A stretch of DNA of 64,000 nucleotides from Rebecca billardiae RCC1528 (lineage: Eukaryota; Haptophyta): contig OZ251230.1 of NCBI GenBank assembly GCA_965240325.2, forward strand, positions 2,542,001-2,606,000. Reading direction: 5' to 3'. The notes beneath the pieces are model-generated. The model was not told where the DNA came from. It saw only the letters and a program-made list of their open reading frames with translations, and searched no databases. A program made the translations under genes and the position numbers. Shown here in pieces: positions 20,432 to 32,525 of the stretch (position 1 is its first letter; each line of letters begins with the position of its first letter).

Positions 20432-21518
20432 CTGATGATGCTGCGCTGATGACGATGCCGTGCTCGGCATGATATCGGATTATACTTGAGCCGAGTCGCG
20501 GCCAGAGTGAGTAGAGTGACGAGTGAGTCTGCTGTGAGAGCTCCGTAGCCTCAGCCTGGCGGAGGGCGCTGGGCGAGGCGTCTCTCTCTGGCTCTCTCTC
20601 TCTCTCTCTCCGATCAGTCTCTCGTCATCAAGTGCCCGATGCCGGCAGCGTCGTCACACTAATGCTGTATACATGCGTCAGTCGTTGCGTGCGACGCATG
20701 CACTGACCTGCCGGCCCGCCGCGCGGCGCGCGGCCCGCAGCGCGTCAGGCCCGGGCGCGGGCCGGCGCTGCGCACGGCAGTGCCATACCTTGACGACGAT
20801 ATCCGCGACCGACGGCTCGATCTTTCGGGCGCGCTGTATCAGCAATTATTATAATATAATTATTCCCAAGGGTTACGCACTGAACGGTAACAGCAGCACG
20901 TCGCGTCGCGACGTTTGTCGGCCGTCATCCACGCGCCGCCGACCAGCCGACGAGGATTTAACTGGAGATACTCGGCCGGCCCGCGCCGTCGCCTCCGGCG
21001 GCCTCGGCGCAGGACTGTCGTCGGCATCACTTAATTACCGCGGCCCGCCGATACTATATCGATCGGAATATTATTTATACTTAATATAAATATTACGATT
21101 CGTCGTCGGTATACTTGTCTATCAGTATATAGAGTCACGGCTGAGTAGGAGCTAGTGCGCGCGTCGTTATGATGACGACGATGATATACTTGCTGCCGCG
21201 ACGACTACGCGCCTCGCGGCCTCGCGCGATGCGGCGCCATGACGATTGACGAGTCCATCAGGTAGCTAGTTCCGCGCGCCGCTCCGCGGTCTGACTCGTC
21301 TGGTAACGTCATATATCCGATTCGTCAGCACTAGCAAATAATAATAACTATCGGGCGCTCATCATCGTAGTCAGCAATTCAAATGTGTGCGTCGTGCGCG
21401 TCTGCAAATCAACATCAGCGCGCACTCGTCTCAGACATCAGCAGCAGCGCATTATAACCTTATTCGTACGCACGCCTGACACATGCGACTCGGCCGCTGT
21501 CTGTCCGATCGAGTCACT
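20171..21518. other. Intergenic region with microsatellites
   Basis: About 1.35 kb between convergent genes. It contains a (TA)n at 20350-20426 and a (CT)n at about 20580-20610. The rest is low-complexity TCGTCATCA and TATAAT words. No gene or RNA recognised. Confidence 0.65.
20350..20426. repeat. (TA)38 microsatellite
   Basis: 77 bp of uninterrupted TA, followed by TATTGCTGATGATG. Confidence 0.97.
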
Positions 21519-23042
21519 TCAGCTTTTGGCCCGCGCCTGCAGCCCACACCACTTGCGGTGCGTACGCCAGTCGCGCCGCTGGCACCCCTCACTGCGATGC
21601 ATCCGTAGGAGCGCACGCGACGCGCGCACATCGGACAGGCCGCCGGGGGGCGCATGGGACGTGTGAGCACCAAGTCGAACGTGCACCGGCACAGCGCGCG
21701 TACGGCGCGCGCACACCGTCGCGCCGCACCTGCAGTACACCACCGCCTTGCAACGCCCGCACCGACGGCCGCCACAGCCGCCGCACGCGGCGCACGCGCG
21801 CGTGTCTCGGTGCAGCGGCGCGTGCCCGCGCTCGACAGCGCGCGGCAGCACGTGCTCCACCCACAGCTGCTGCATAGCGCCCGAGTGCACGCCGCCACAC
21901 CGCGCGTCCGCAGCCAGCTCATACCCCAGCGGCAGCAGCTCCACAGCACGAGCGCGCGCGGGCGCTGGGAAGAGGTGGTGGGTCTTGGGGCTCCACGGGC
22001 CGGCCGCCGCGACCACGGCCGCCGCGGCGCCGTGGTGCGGATCGATGGCGAGCATGGCGTGGGCAAGAGCGAGGGGCGACGACTCGCCGCCGGCGCTGAG
22101 GGCGTCGGTGTCGGTGAGCGCGCGCAGCAGCGCCACGGCCTCCGCCTCGCTCAGCAGCTCGACGTGGTGCAGGGCAGTTGGCCAGCGCGACGCGCGCTTG
22201 AGCCAATCAGAGAGCTCGTTACCCTCTCCATCAGTGGCGTCACGCATATCGCCAGCGCGCCCAGCGAGATCGCCCATGCGCATCCCGCGCAGCGCTTGGG
22301 CCTTGCACAGCAGCTGCACCACCTGCAGCCGCTCAGCGGGCGTGTGGTCGGCGCGATGTGGTGGTGGCGCTGACAGAGCGTATGGCAGCAGAGGCACGTA
22401 ATTGCCTGGTTGCTCGTCAAGCACACGGATAATGTCAATGTTGGCACGCGCGCTGAGCAGCAGCTGCACGCATGGCGCGCGCAGCTCCTGCGCCGCCACT
22501 ACGAGCGGCGGCTGCATGTAGCCATCTCCGTCGATGCCGTTGACGTTGGCGCGCGCTGCTATCAGCAGCTGCACGCACTCGGTGCGGCCGGCGGCGCAGG
22601 CGACAGAAATCGCACGCAACCCGTTGAAACCATGCTGATCGACGCTCGCGCCTGCGCCGAGCAGGATGCGCACGCACTCCGCACGGCCCTGACCGGACGC
22701 GACGTGGAGGGCTGTAATCCTGGTGGTGTCGGAGGCATCTGGGTCGGCGTTTGCCTCGAGGAGGAGCTGCGCGCATCCGGCGTGACCCTCGACACATGCC
22801 TTTTGCAACGCATTGCTGCCCATTGTGTCCTTGATGTGAATGTCCGCGCCCGCCTCGAGGAGCAGCCGCACGCACTCGGCCTGCCCGTGCCTGCATGCTT
22901 GCATGAGCGCGGTCTTCCCGTCGGCGCCGGGGCGGTCGAGATCGCCGCCCACCGGCACCAGTGCCAGGAGCGACTTGAGCTGGTGCACATCGCCTCTCGT
23001 GCACGCGTCCGCCATGGCCCGCGTCAGCTCCTCGCGAGTCAT
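21519..23042 (-). CDS. Ankyrin-repeat protein with C-terminal MYND zinc finger (copy 1), 2 exons
   Basis: Exon 1 23042-21730 and exon 2 21591-21519 give 461 aa. The start is the ATG of MTREELTRAMADAC. Residues about 40-250 hold ankyrin repeats (DGKTALMQACRHGQAECVRL, LLEAGADIH and similar). The middle region has LSDWLKRASRWPTALHHVEL and AMLAIDPHHGAAAA. The MYND finger CAACGGCGGRRCGRCK is interrupted by a 138-nt intron exactly after VVYC; splicing restores YCSEGCQRRDW and RTHRKWC. Unspliced reading gives a long false C-terminus. It is a probable cytosolic adaptor. A close paralogue lies at 25141-26699, and duplication includes upstream sequence such as GAAGGGGTTTAGCCCCGCCC. Confidence 0.9.
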   Translation of the reverse strand: MTREELTRAMADACTRGDVHQLKSLLALVPVGGDLDRPGADGKTALMQACRHGQAECVRLLLEAGADIHIKDTMGSNALQKACVEGHAGCAQLLLEANADPDASDTTRITALHVASGQGRAECVRILLGAGASVDQHGFNGLRAISVACAAGRTECVQLLIAARANVNGIDGDGYMQPPLVVAAQELRAPCVQLLLSARANIDIIRVLDEQPGNYVPLLPYALSAPPPHRADHTPAERLQVVQLLCKAQALRGMRMGDLAGRAGDMRDATDGEGNELSDWLKRASRWPTALHHVELLSEAEAVALLRALTDTDALSAGGESSPLALAHAMLAIDPHHGAAAAVVAAAGPWSPKTHHLFPAPARARAVELLPLGYELAADARCGGVHSGAMQQLWVEHVLPRAVERGHAPLHRDTRACAACGGCGGRRCGRCKAVVYCRCGATVCARRTRAVPVHVRLGAHTSHAPPGGLSDVRASRALLRMHRSEGCQRRDWRTHRKWCGLQARAKS

Positions 23043-23280
23043 CGCCTCGGCGGGCAGAGCCGCCGCTGCACGGCGCGCGTCGCGGGGTCGCGGCGCCACG
23101 CTTTTTGGCGCGAGTCCGCGGGCGTGAGTGCTTTCCTGGCCCCGCGCGCGCGCACGAAGGGGTTTAGCCCCGCCCGGGCCGGGCGGCCCGGCGCTCGTGA
23201 GCACCCGCTCCGGAAGCACCCTGCCCAGTGAAAGGCCGGACTGGCGGACGGCGCGCGCACCACCGCACCGCCTCTGGCCG

Positions 23281-24250
23281 CGCGCGCGGCGCGAGGGGCT
23301 GCGGCCGTCGAGTTGCCGTGCGAAGGCGGCACGTTGCTTGCGTGGCATTGGAGCGCTGTCGTGCTCGTCCACTCTGCGCCCCGCAGCTTGCTCCTCGTCG
23401 ACTTTGCCGCGCCTACGAGCAGCGCGCATGCGAGCGTCGTGTCAGAACGTGGAGCCGAGTCCGCGCCGGCCTCAGCTGTGAGCGCCCGCCTGGCGCGATG
23501 TGCGACCAATTCGTGGCACATGCTGCGGCTGAGCAAGGAAGCCTGTATCTGCGCGCGAGTCGCGCCGCTTTGAGCCATCGATCGTGAGCATGCCATATAC
23601 CTCGCACGCGACTTTTCTTCTTGCCCGCTTGCAAATGTCCTTAGCCGCCTTGACCGGACTACTCGTCAGAGCAAGTACTCAGGCTTGGCATGACGACAGC
23701 CACGTGCGCAGGCGTTGCGTACACATGTGCAGAGGTTGTTGCGCTCAAGCACAACTCGAAGACTCCGATTCATCGCTTCAGGGCGCTCACGGGTGGTTGC
23801 TTCATCTCCGCTGCATGCATGCATGCATGGGCTCGTGCGGGCTGATCCGCACTCGTCAACAGCCGTCTGAAGCTGCATCAAAACGCACGATCAGTGGCTC
23901 AAGGCGACGTGGCTTGCGCGCAGGTACATGCTTTCTCGTTCGGCCCCAGCTCGTGCCTCGCGTTGATCGCATCGCGCGCCAGGCGGGCGCTCACTACTGA
24001 GGCCGGCGCAGCTGCTCATCATTCTGAGTGAGGCGACGCTCGTATGCGGCCATGCGCCGATGCGCGCTGCTCGTTGGCGCGGCAAAGTCGACAAGGAGCT
24101 AGCTGTGGTGCGCAGAGCGGAGCATGGTAGCGCTCCAATGCCACGCAAGCAACGCGCCGCCTGCGCACGGCAACACGACGGCCGCAGCGCCTCGCGCCGC
24201 GCGCGCGCCAAGCACGCATCGAGGCATCACATTCGCGCCATCGGCCCATC
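23281..24250. repeat. Imperfect inverted repeat, about 300-bp arms, between the ankyrin genes
   Basis: Left arm about 23281-23580 reads on the plus strand as GCGRRVAVRRRHVACVALER and CDQFVAHAAAEQGSLYLRAS. Right arm about 24250-23900 reads on the minus strand as RCGRRVAVRRRRVACVALER and CDQREARAGAERESMYLRAS. Spacer about 320 bp, with TGCATGCATGCATGCATG near 23815. The arms are diverged with indels. Translations are used only to show homology; I do not claim they are coding. Confidence 0.8.
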
Positions 24251-25140
24251 GCATTATCGCAATTTCATTCCCGAGCCATTTTTCGAGTGTAGTGACTTTT
24301 TATTGGAAGCTTGTGACCAGCGCGGGTACCGAATGCCCCTTGAGGGCGCGCAGCCACTGGCGGAGGCTTTAATACTCTCCATGATGTATACAGCCGCATC
24401 GTCAGTGATGATGATTAAGTGTCGAGTCGTATCACGCAGGCAGGCCAAGGCAGGATGCAGGTGCCGTCCGCCCGCGAGGCGCGCCGGCCCGGTGGCTGGT
24501 CATAGCAGTGTTGGGTGATACGGAATTAGAGTGATGTGATGATTAGTAGTGTCACAGCCGGTGGGGTGACCGAACTGTACTCCCATGGCGGTGGCCTATT
24601 TTTTGCTGCCGCCGTCCGCCGCGATGTGCTGACTATGTCGTCTATATTATATCTGAAATGGCATCATATGCCGATGTCGCGATGTCACTACTCGACGAAT
24701 AATGACTATGCGCGTGCCAGCGCCTCCTCCCGTTATTGTCATATCATCGTCAGACTATCATCGTCGGGCAGAATGATATCGTCAGTATTCGTCGTCATCA
24801 CTCTCCGCCTCGTCGTCGGTACTTGCCGGCACGCCCACGGCCACGGCTGAGTTCGCAGTGCGCCGTCTAAACTGATCGGCTATGAGCTTACGAGTCGTCT
24901 ACGGCTCGATATGATTATAATGAGGATAATGACGTCCATCATCCGCTCTAATCACGTCATCCGATCATATATATATAATAAATAAATACCTAAATAAATA
25001 AAAATATAAATATAATCCAATGCGTGCGCGTCCTGCGCGTGGTCAGTAGCTATCATCATCAGCACCTCATATACCATCATCGTCGTCATACGCACGCCCA
25101 CATGCTGCTGCTTATGATCTACGACTAGTCACTTATATCG
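23600..25140. other. Intergenic between the two ankyrin-MYND copies
   Basis: About 1.5 kb including the right arm of the inverted repeat. The rest (24260-25140) is AT-richer low-complexity sequence with AAATAAATAC repeats near 24980-25015. No gene supported. Confidence 0.6.
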
Positions 25141-26699
25141 TCAGCTTTTGGCCCGCGCCTGCAGCCCACACCACTTGCGGTGCGTACGCCAGTCGCGCCG
25201 CTGGCATTCCTCACTGCGATGAATCCGTGGAGCGCACGCGACGCGCGCACATCGGACGGGCAGGGGCGCGCAGGGGACGTGTCAGCACCGAGGCCGTACA
25301 TCGGCACAGCACGCGCACGGCGCTCGCACACCGTCGCGCCGCACCTGCAGTACACCACCGCCTTGCAACGCCCGCACCGAAGGCCGCCACAGCCGCCGCA
25401 CGCGGCGCACGCGCGCGTGTCTCGGTGCAGCGGCGCGTGCCCGCGCTCGACAGCGCGCGGCAGCACGTGCTCCACCCACAGCTGCTGCATCGCGCCCGAG
25501 TGCACGCCGCCAAACCGCGAGTCCGCGGCCAGCTCATACCCCAGCGGCAGCAGCTCCACAGCGCGAGCGCGCGCGGGCGCTGGGAAGAGGTGGTGGGTCT
25601 TGGGGCTCCACGGGCCGGCCGCCGCGACCACGGCCGCCGCTGCGCCGTGGTGCGGATCGATGGCGAGCATGGTGCGGGCCAGAGCGAGGGCCGACGAGTT
25701 GCTGTCGGCGCTGAGGGCGTCGGCGTCGGTGATCGCGCGCAGCAGCGCCACCGCCTCCGCCTCGCTCAGCAGCTCGACGTGGTGCAGGGCAGTGGGCCAG
25801 CGCGACGCGCGCTTGAGCCAGGCAGAGAGCTCGTCAAACTCGGCAGGCAACACCCAAGCAGCCATCCGAACTCTGTCACTCATTCGACGTCGCTCACGCA
25901 GATCGGACTCGCGCACCCCGCGCAGCGCCTGCTCCTTGCACAGCAGCTGCGCAACCTGCAGCCGATCAGCGGGCGTGGCTTCATACGGAGCGCGTTCCAT
26001 GGGTGGCAATGACAGAGCGTATGACAGCAGAGGCACGGGGCGCATGCTTGGGAACTCGGCAAGGTTCAGGTCCAGGAGGAGATCAACGTTTGCACGCGCG
26101 CTGAGCAGCAGCTGCACGCAAGGCGCGTGCAGCTCACGCGCCGCCACTGCGAGCGGCGGAGGCCCGTCGATGCCGTTGACGTTGGCGCGCCCGTCGATGC
26201 CGTTGACGTTGGCGCGCGCTGCTATCAGCAGCTGCACGCACTCGGTGCTGCCGGCGGCGCAGGCGGCAGAAAGTGCACGGATCTCCTTGATACCGGGCTG
26301 ATCGACGCTCGCGCCTGCGTCGAGCAGGACGCGCACGCACTCCGTATGGCCATGAACGGACGCGGCGTGGAGGGCTGTCGTCCTGCAGTTGAGAGTCGCA
26401 TCCGGGTCGGCGTTCGTCTTGAGGAGGAGCTGCGCACATCCGGCGTGGCCAGCTTTACATGCATAATGCAATGCATTGCGGAGCGTATCCGTTTCCTTGG
26501 CGTGAATGTCAGCGCCCGCCTCGAGGAGCAGCCGCGCGCACTCGGCCTGTCCGTAGGCGCATGCTCGCATGAGCGCCGAAAAGCCGTTTACGTCGTGGCG
26601 GTCAGGATCGACGCCCAGTGCCAGTAGCTTCGCGAGCCTGAGCACATCGCCACTCTCGCACGTGTCCGCCATGAGCTCCGCCAGCTCGTCGCCAGTCAT
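25141..26699 (-). CDS. Ankyrin-repeat protein with C-terminal MYND zinc finger (copy 2), 2 exons
   Basis: Exon 1 26699-25345 and exon 2 25213-25141 give 475 aa, with the same exon structure as copy 1: the intron again splits the MYND finger after VVYC, and splicing restores YCSEECQRRDWRTHRKWC. The start is MTGDELAELMADTC. Ankyrin repeats span about residues 40-240. An in-frame 27-bp tandem duplication gives RANVNGIDG twice (about 26162-26215). A central stretch EFDELSAWLKRASRW differs most from copy 1. Both copies end LQARAKS. Same-strand orientation and similar UTRs indicate tandem duplication. Function inferred as protein-protein adaptor. Confidence 0.9.
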
Positions 26700-26996
26700 A
26701 CCTAGGAGCAGAGCCGCCGCTGCACGGCGTGCGTCGCGGGGTCGAGTCGCCACGCTTTTTGGCGCGAGCCCGCGCCGGCCCGGGCGGGCGTGAGTGCTTT
26801 CCTGGCGCGCGCGCGCACACGCTGGCTCCGAAGGGGTTTAGCCCCGCCCTCGGCCTGGGACAGGTCAACAGGCTCGGCCTTGGCGGCCGGAGGAGGCCAG
26901 GAGTCCGGGAGCCAAGGCGGCTGGGTGCATAGCCCGTGCCGCAGCGGGCCGGGGCTCGTTCGTCACCGACTCACCGTTGGCGACTTGGCTCTCCCG

Positions 26997-28118
26997 GACC
27001 AAGGGGAGTCAGGGTACAGCACGTCCAGTTGGGCTGCAGCTGGAGCTTGGGTACAAAAGCTTCCCGCGGCGCAGCGGCACTCGCCGCCGCCGCCGCCGTC
27101 GAGGGGCGGTTGTGGCGCGCACGGCGTGAGCCGCTGCGGGCGCTGAGGTGCGCGCGACGGCGGCGCGCCCGGCGGCGCTGCTGTAGGAGGCCACTGCCCT
27201 CCTCTCTGCCCCGCGCGCTTCGCTCGTCGTCGCCGTCTCCGCGCCTGCGACTCAGCGCGCACGCGAGCGCCGCACCGCCCGGCAGCCGGGGCAATCTCAG
27301 CCGTGACTGCGCATGTGCGTCGCGACCTGGTCGGCCCAGCGCGCGAGGCGCGTGCGGGCGAGGTAGGGCCAGTATGGGCGCGCGCCATGCCGCCTCAAGT
27401 AAGCCCATCAGAGCGTACAACAGGGAACTGAGCACGTGTGTCTGGTTGGCCGCTTGGACTGTGTTCAAGCAATGCACGGGCCATCGTCGAGGCGATCTCG
27501 AGGCACTCAGTCAAAACGTCAGTTCAGCGCGCAGACGACCTGGGCGAGAGTCGTTGACAATGTATGACTCGCATGATCACAAAAGGCTCTGCAACTATCG
27601 CGTCTGTACGCCTACTGCCTCGATCGTGCACACTGACGTCTGCGCTTGGGTGCCGCATTGTTTGTCAACGTCGTCGACAGAGGTGCAAGGCCCGCGACAT
27701 GCCCACCGGCGCAAGGTCGAGGCGGCATGGCGCGCGCCCATACTGGCCCTACCTCGCCCGCACGCGCCTCGCGCGCTGGGCCGACCAGGTCGCGACGCAC
27801 ATGCGCAGTCACGGCTGAGATTGCCCCGGCTGCCGGGCGGTGCGGCGCTCGCGTGCGCGCTGAGTCGCAGGCGCGGAGACGGCGACGACGAGCGAAGCGC
27901 GCGGGGCAGAGAGGAGGGCAGTGGCCTCCTACAGCAGCGCCGCCGGGCGCGCCGCCGTCGCGCGCACCTCAGCGCCCGCAGCGGCTCACGCCGTGCGCGC
28001 CACAACCGCCCCTCGACGGCGGCGGCGGCGGCGAGTGCCGCTGCGCCGCGGGAAGCTTTTGTACCCAAGCTCCAGCTGCAGCCCAACTGGACGTGCTGTA
28101 CCCTGACTCCCCTTGGTC
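26997..28118. repeat. Perfect long inverted repeat, 400-bp arms
   Basis: Arm 1 26997-27396 and arm 2 27719-28118 are reverse complements of equal length; translations in all three frames agree across them, so I see no mismatch. The spacer 27397-27718 (322 bp) is unrelated and has no recognisable gene. The outer ends read GACCAAGGGGAGTCAGG. No target-site duplication is visible (flanks CTCCCG and GTAGTG). Arm 2 ends 95 bp before the start codon of the kinase-RING gene. Confidence 0.92.
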
Positions 28119-28212
28119 GTAGTGATATTTCGCGCGGGCCGCGGCGGGTTACTGGTCATCCATCAAGCCGCAAGGCGATCGACAAGTCGCGGCGCGCGCC
28201 GCGCGCGGACAC

Positions 28213-28952
28213 ATGGCGAGCCGAAAGGCCGCGCCGTTCGGCGCGCGAGGCCTGCAGCTGGTGACGGACATCCACCCGACCGACGAGCTCGTCGCCAAGC
28301 TCGACGCCGAGGTCGAGGCCTATGCTGTCACGCTCGACACCGAGTCGCGGCTCGCGAGCGCCAACCAGGCCAAGGCGGCCGCCGAGCGAGCCGAGTTTGA
28401 CGTGCTGCAGGGCAAGGAGCGGAAGGTGCTCGCGCGCACGCAGCTGCTGCTCGGCGGCGCGCGTGACACGTGCAGCGCCCTCCTCGGCGCGACCGACGCG
28501 GCAATCGCGGCCGCGCGCGAGCTGCACGACGCGTCGGACGAGAGCAAGCACGCGCGCGCGCGCGACGAGTTCACGGCGAGCTGGACGCGCGAGGACGAGC
28601 AGCGGTCGGAGGAGGCGTGCGAGCTCGCAGCGAAGAAGCAGCACCGCATGCGCAAGAAGCACCTCGCCGAGCTGGTGCGCCCCAAGGGCCCCGCGTGTGC
28701 GGCAGAGCTCGGCGGCGCGGAGGCGCATGCAAAGGAGGCGGCCGCAGCGCTCGGCGCCGCAGAGGCGCGGCAGGCGGACGCGGCGCGGCAGTGGGAGGCG
28801 GCGCAGGCGGGCGACGTGGCGGCGCTCGCGGGCTGCCTCGAGCGCGTGCGCGCCGCCGCCGAGCACGAGGCCGCGCGCAGGCGCCGCGAGCTTCCGAGCC
28901 TGGAGGCCGCGGCCGAGGCGGCGGCGACCGAGGCGGCGGCTGCGGCGCGCGA

Positions 28953-28999
<47 letters not shown>

Positions 29000-31900
29000 G
29001 CGCGCGGCGCGATGGCGACGGCGCCGAGGCCGAGGGCACGAGCGTCGCCGCGCGCGACCGCGCCGCCGCCGCCGAGCGCCAGCGCGCCGACGAGGAGCAA
29101 GCGGCCGCGCTCGCGGACGCCAAGGCTACCGTCCTTGCTGGGGGCGTGGACGACGCGTTCGTGGACGTGGACGCGCGCGCGCGCGAGCTCCTCGCCGCGC
29201 GCAAGAAGCAGGCCAAGGACGCCGCTGCCGCGGATCATCGCGCGCGCGCCAGCGCGGCCGCCGACGCGCAGCGCGCGGCGAGCGCCGCGCGCGACGCGTG
29301 CGACGCGGCGCGCGCCGCCGCGTCGAGCTCGCGCGCGGAGGCGAGGCGGTGCGCTGCGCTGCTCGCGCGCGTGCGCGGGCTGGAGCAAGACGAGACGCCG
29401 CCCAAGCCGTGGCCCGCGCAGCTGCGCGCCGACGAGGTGCACGCCATCCGCGCTCTCCGCGAGGGCGAAGGCCTGCTGCTGAAGATGGCGGCGGGCGAGG
29501 CGCGTGGCGCGCTCGGCACGGCGCGCGCGGACGTGCGCAAGCGCAAGGAGGAGTTGCAGACGCGCGAGGCGACGGTGCGCAGGGCGGCGCGGCAGGCGGC
29601 CGAGGCGACGTCGGCGCTGCGCGCCGCACGTGCCAGGCGCGCCGAGGCCGCGGCCACCCGCGCCGCTCGCGCGGCCACCGCGACGCGCCTATGGGGTCAG
29701 CGCGCGCTCACGGCGCGCGCCGCGCTTCACCAGTCCGCACTCCGCGCGGAGCGGCGGGTGCTGGACGCGTCCAACGCGCTGAACGCGAGCCTCGCCGAGC
29801 TCGCGCGGCTGGTGTACCGCGCGCCGCCGCCGGTGCAGCGCCACTCCATCGTCGAGTGCGCGCCCGACCTCGAGCCGCTCCGGGCGAAAGTCCGGGAGGA
29901 CTGCGAGAAAGTCCGGGCGTTCCTGGACGACGTGGCGCCCAAGGTTCTGCCCGCCGAGAGCCGCGGGGTGCGCCGCGCGACGGTGGAGGCGGAGAAGGCG
30001 CTGCGCGAGCACAAGGGCGCGACGGACGCGCTGGCGAGCGCGGCCGAGGCGTGCCGCGCCGCGCTCGCCTCGCACGGACGCCGCCAGACCGCCAAGCTCC
30101 ACCCGGACCGAGCGGGCGACGACGCGGACGCCGCGGCCGCGTTTGCCGCGCTGCGGCGCGCGCTGCGTGTGCTTGCGGAAGCCACTGAGACGCGGCAGGG
30201 GCTGTGGAAGGCGCTGTGCGAGGCGAGGCGCGCGAGCCCGCCGGTGGAGCTGCGCAGGGCCGAGGCGGCGTACACCGCGACCGTGCTGCGCCGCGCCGAC
30301 GCCGACGCGCTCGCGCACGCGGCGGCGCCGCGCGCGCGCGCGCACGGCCGCACGCCCGCGGGCGCCGAAGGCCCGGCGGCGCTCACCGACCGCGGGTGCC
30401 GCACGCCGGCCAAGCCGCTCACGTTCAGCGGGCTGTGCCACGCCGGGCTGCGCGTCCCCGCCGAGCTGCGCACCTTCCTGCCCTCCCAGTATCTCGACGG
30501 CTCCGCCTCGCTCGAGATCGAGATTCAAATCTCGTACGCGGACGGCGCGGAGGAGTGGGTCGTGAGGGCGCACGCGACAGACGACCGCGCGGCCGCGCGC
30601 GAGGAGACGGCGCGCGTGGTGCTCGAGTTCCCGAGGCCGGGCGACGCGCTCGTCAGCTGGTGCGCGCGCGCACGCGCGCGAGGCGGCCAGCGCTGCGCCC
30701 GAGGCGCGTCGCCGACCGAGCGCGCGCGCCGCGCATCGCCGCTCACTCGGCCGCCGCCGCGCCCGCCGCGCGCGCGCCGCCGCGCGCGCGCGCGCCGCTC
30801 CAAGGCGCCTCACGTACATCTCCGCCGAGTCGTTCGGCCGCGAGGCGACGTACTGGTCCCGGCCCGAGTACGTGAGCCTCGAGGGCTCGCGCACGCAGTA
30901 CGCCGAGGCGTACCCGCCGCCGGACGCGCTGCGCGAGGCGGTGGGCGAGGCGCGCGCCGAGCGCGAGCGCGTCGTGAGCTCGCAGGTGCGCGCGGAGGTG
31001 GCGGACGCGTCGGCACAGCTGGAGGTCGCGCTGCGCAAGCTGGCGCAGGCGGCGGAGAAGACGGCGGCGGAGATCGACACGTCGAGCGTCGACGCGGCCG
31101 GCGATGCCGTCCGCGCGCACGGCCTGGCGCCCGACCTGCCGCGCGCTCGCGACGACTGCCGGAGGATGGCGGCTGCGCTCTCAGGCGTCGAGCGCAGCCT
31201 CGCGCGGCTGCGGCGGCAGCGCGCGCGCGGCGCTGAGCTGGGCGCGCAGGAGGAGGTGCTGGAGGCGAGCGCGGTCTTCCAGCTCGACGCGGGCCGGCGG
31301 CAGCTCGGCGAGCTCACGCGCTTCGTGCAGGCGGCGCAGCGCGCGCAGCGCGGCGCGGACGACCCCGAGCGGCGCCTGGCCGACGCGGCGTCGGCGGCTG
31401 CGGCTGAGCAGGAGCGCTCGCGCGCCGCGTCCGCGCGTCTCGCGGAGGCGGAGCGCGCGCGCGAGGCGCGCGAGCACGCGCGCCGCGCGGAGCAGGCGGC
31501 CTTGGACGAGGAGCGCCGCGCGCTGCGCGCGAGGATCGAGGCGGCGCTGGCGCCGTGGGGCTCGGCGGACGGCCAGCTGCTGTGGCAGGGCCGCTTCGAG
31601 ATCGGCGGCGGCGGCGAGGAGGCGGAGGAGGCGGAGGAGGCGGAGGCGGGGCCGCACGTGCTGCCATGCTCATTCCTGCCGCCGTCGCGCGCGCTGCGCG
31701 TGCTCGGCGCCGGCCTCGACAGTCTCGACGGGCTGAGCTCGCTCGCCGACGCGCTGGAGCGCGCGGCCGCCGAGCGCGAGCGCGCGCTCGCGGCGCTGGA
31801 CGAGGCCGCGTGCGCCGTGATGGGCCGACCGTACCGGCCCGATCGGCCGGCGGGCGCGCCGCCGGCCGAGCGCAAGTCGCGCGCCGCGCTGCGCGCAGAC

Positions 31901-32493
31901 GCGCGCGCGCGCGAGGAGGAGGAGGACCGGCGCGTGTCGGAGGAGCGCGCGCGCGCGTTCGCGGCGGCGAGCGCGCAGAGCGAGGCGCGGCGGCGGGCGG
32001 CGCGCGAGGCGGAGGCGTCCGCGCGCGCGGCGGCCGCTGCCAAGGCCAAGGTTCACGCGGAGGCGGCGGCGAGCGCGAGGGTGCGTGCGGAGGCGGAGGC
32101 AAAGGCGCGCGCGCAGGCGGAGGCGAGCGCGCGCGCCGAGGCCGCGGGCAGGGCGAAGGCGGAGGCGGAGGCCGCCGCGGCCGCGGCCGAGCGCGAGCGC
32201 GCCGAGCGCGCCGAGGCGCAGCACGCGCGCGAGCGCGCCGCCAAGCAGGAGCGCCGCGCGCGCGCGCGCGCGGAGGAGGAGGCGGCGCGCACGCGCGCGG
32301 AGGTCGAGGCCTGTCGGCGCGCGCAGGCGGCGGCGGCGGGCCGCGCGGCGCACGGCGCGCCGGCCGCGCACGCGGACGGGGCGGCGCACGCGCCGCGGCA
32401 GCAGCAGCAGCGGGCAGCGGCGGCCGCGGCTGCGAGCGCCGAGGCGGCCGCGGTGCGCGCGCGCCACGAGCATGCCGCAGCGGTGGCAAAGGC

Positions 32494-32525
<32 letters not shown>

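Noticed and set aside
21519-21729. Long unspliced C-terminus of ankyrin-MYND copy 1
   Set aside because: Splicing 21592-21729 restores a canonical MYND finger, so the read-through tail is intron sequence.
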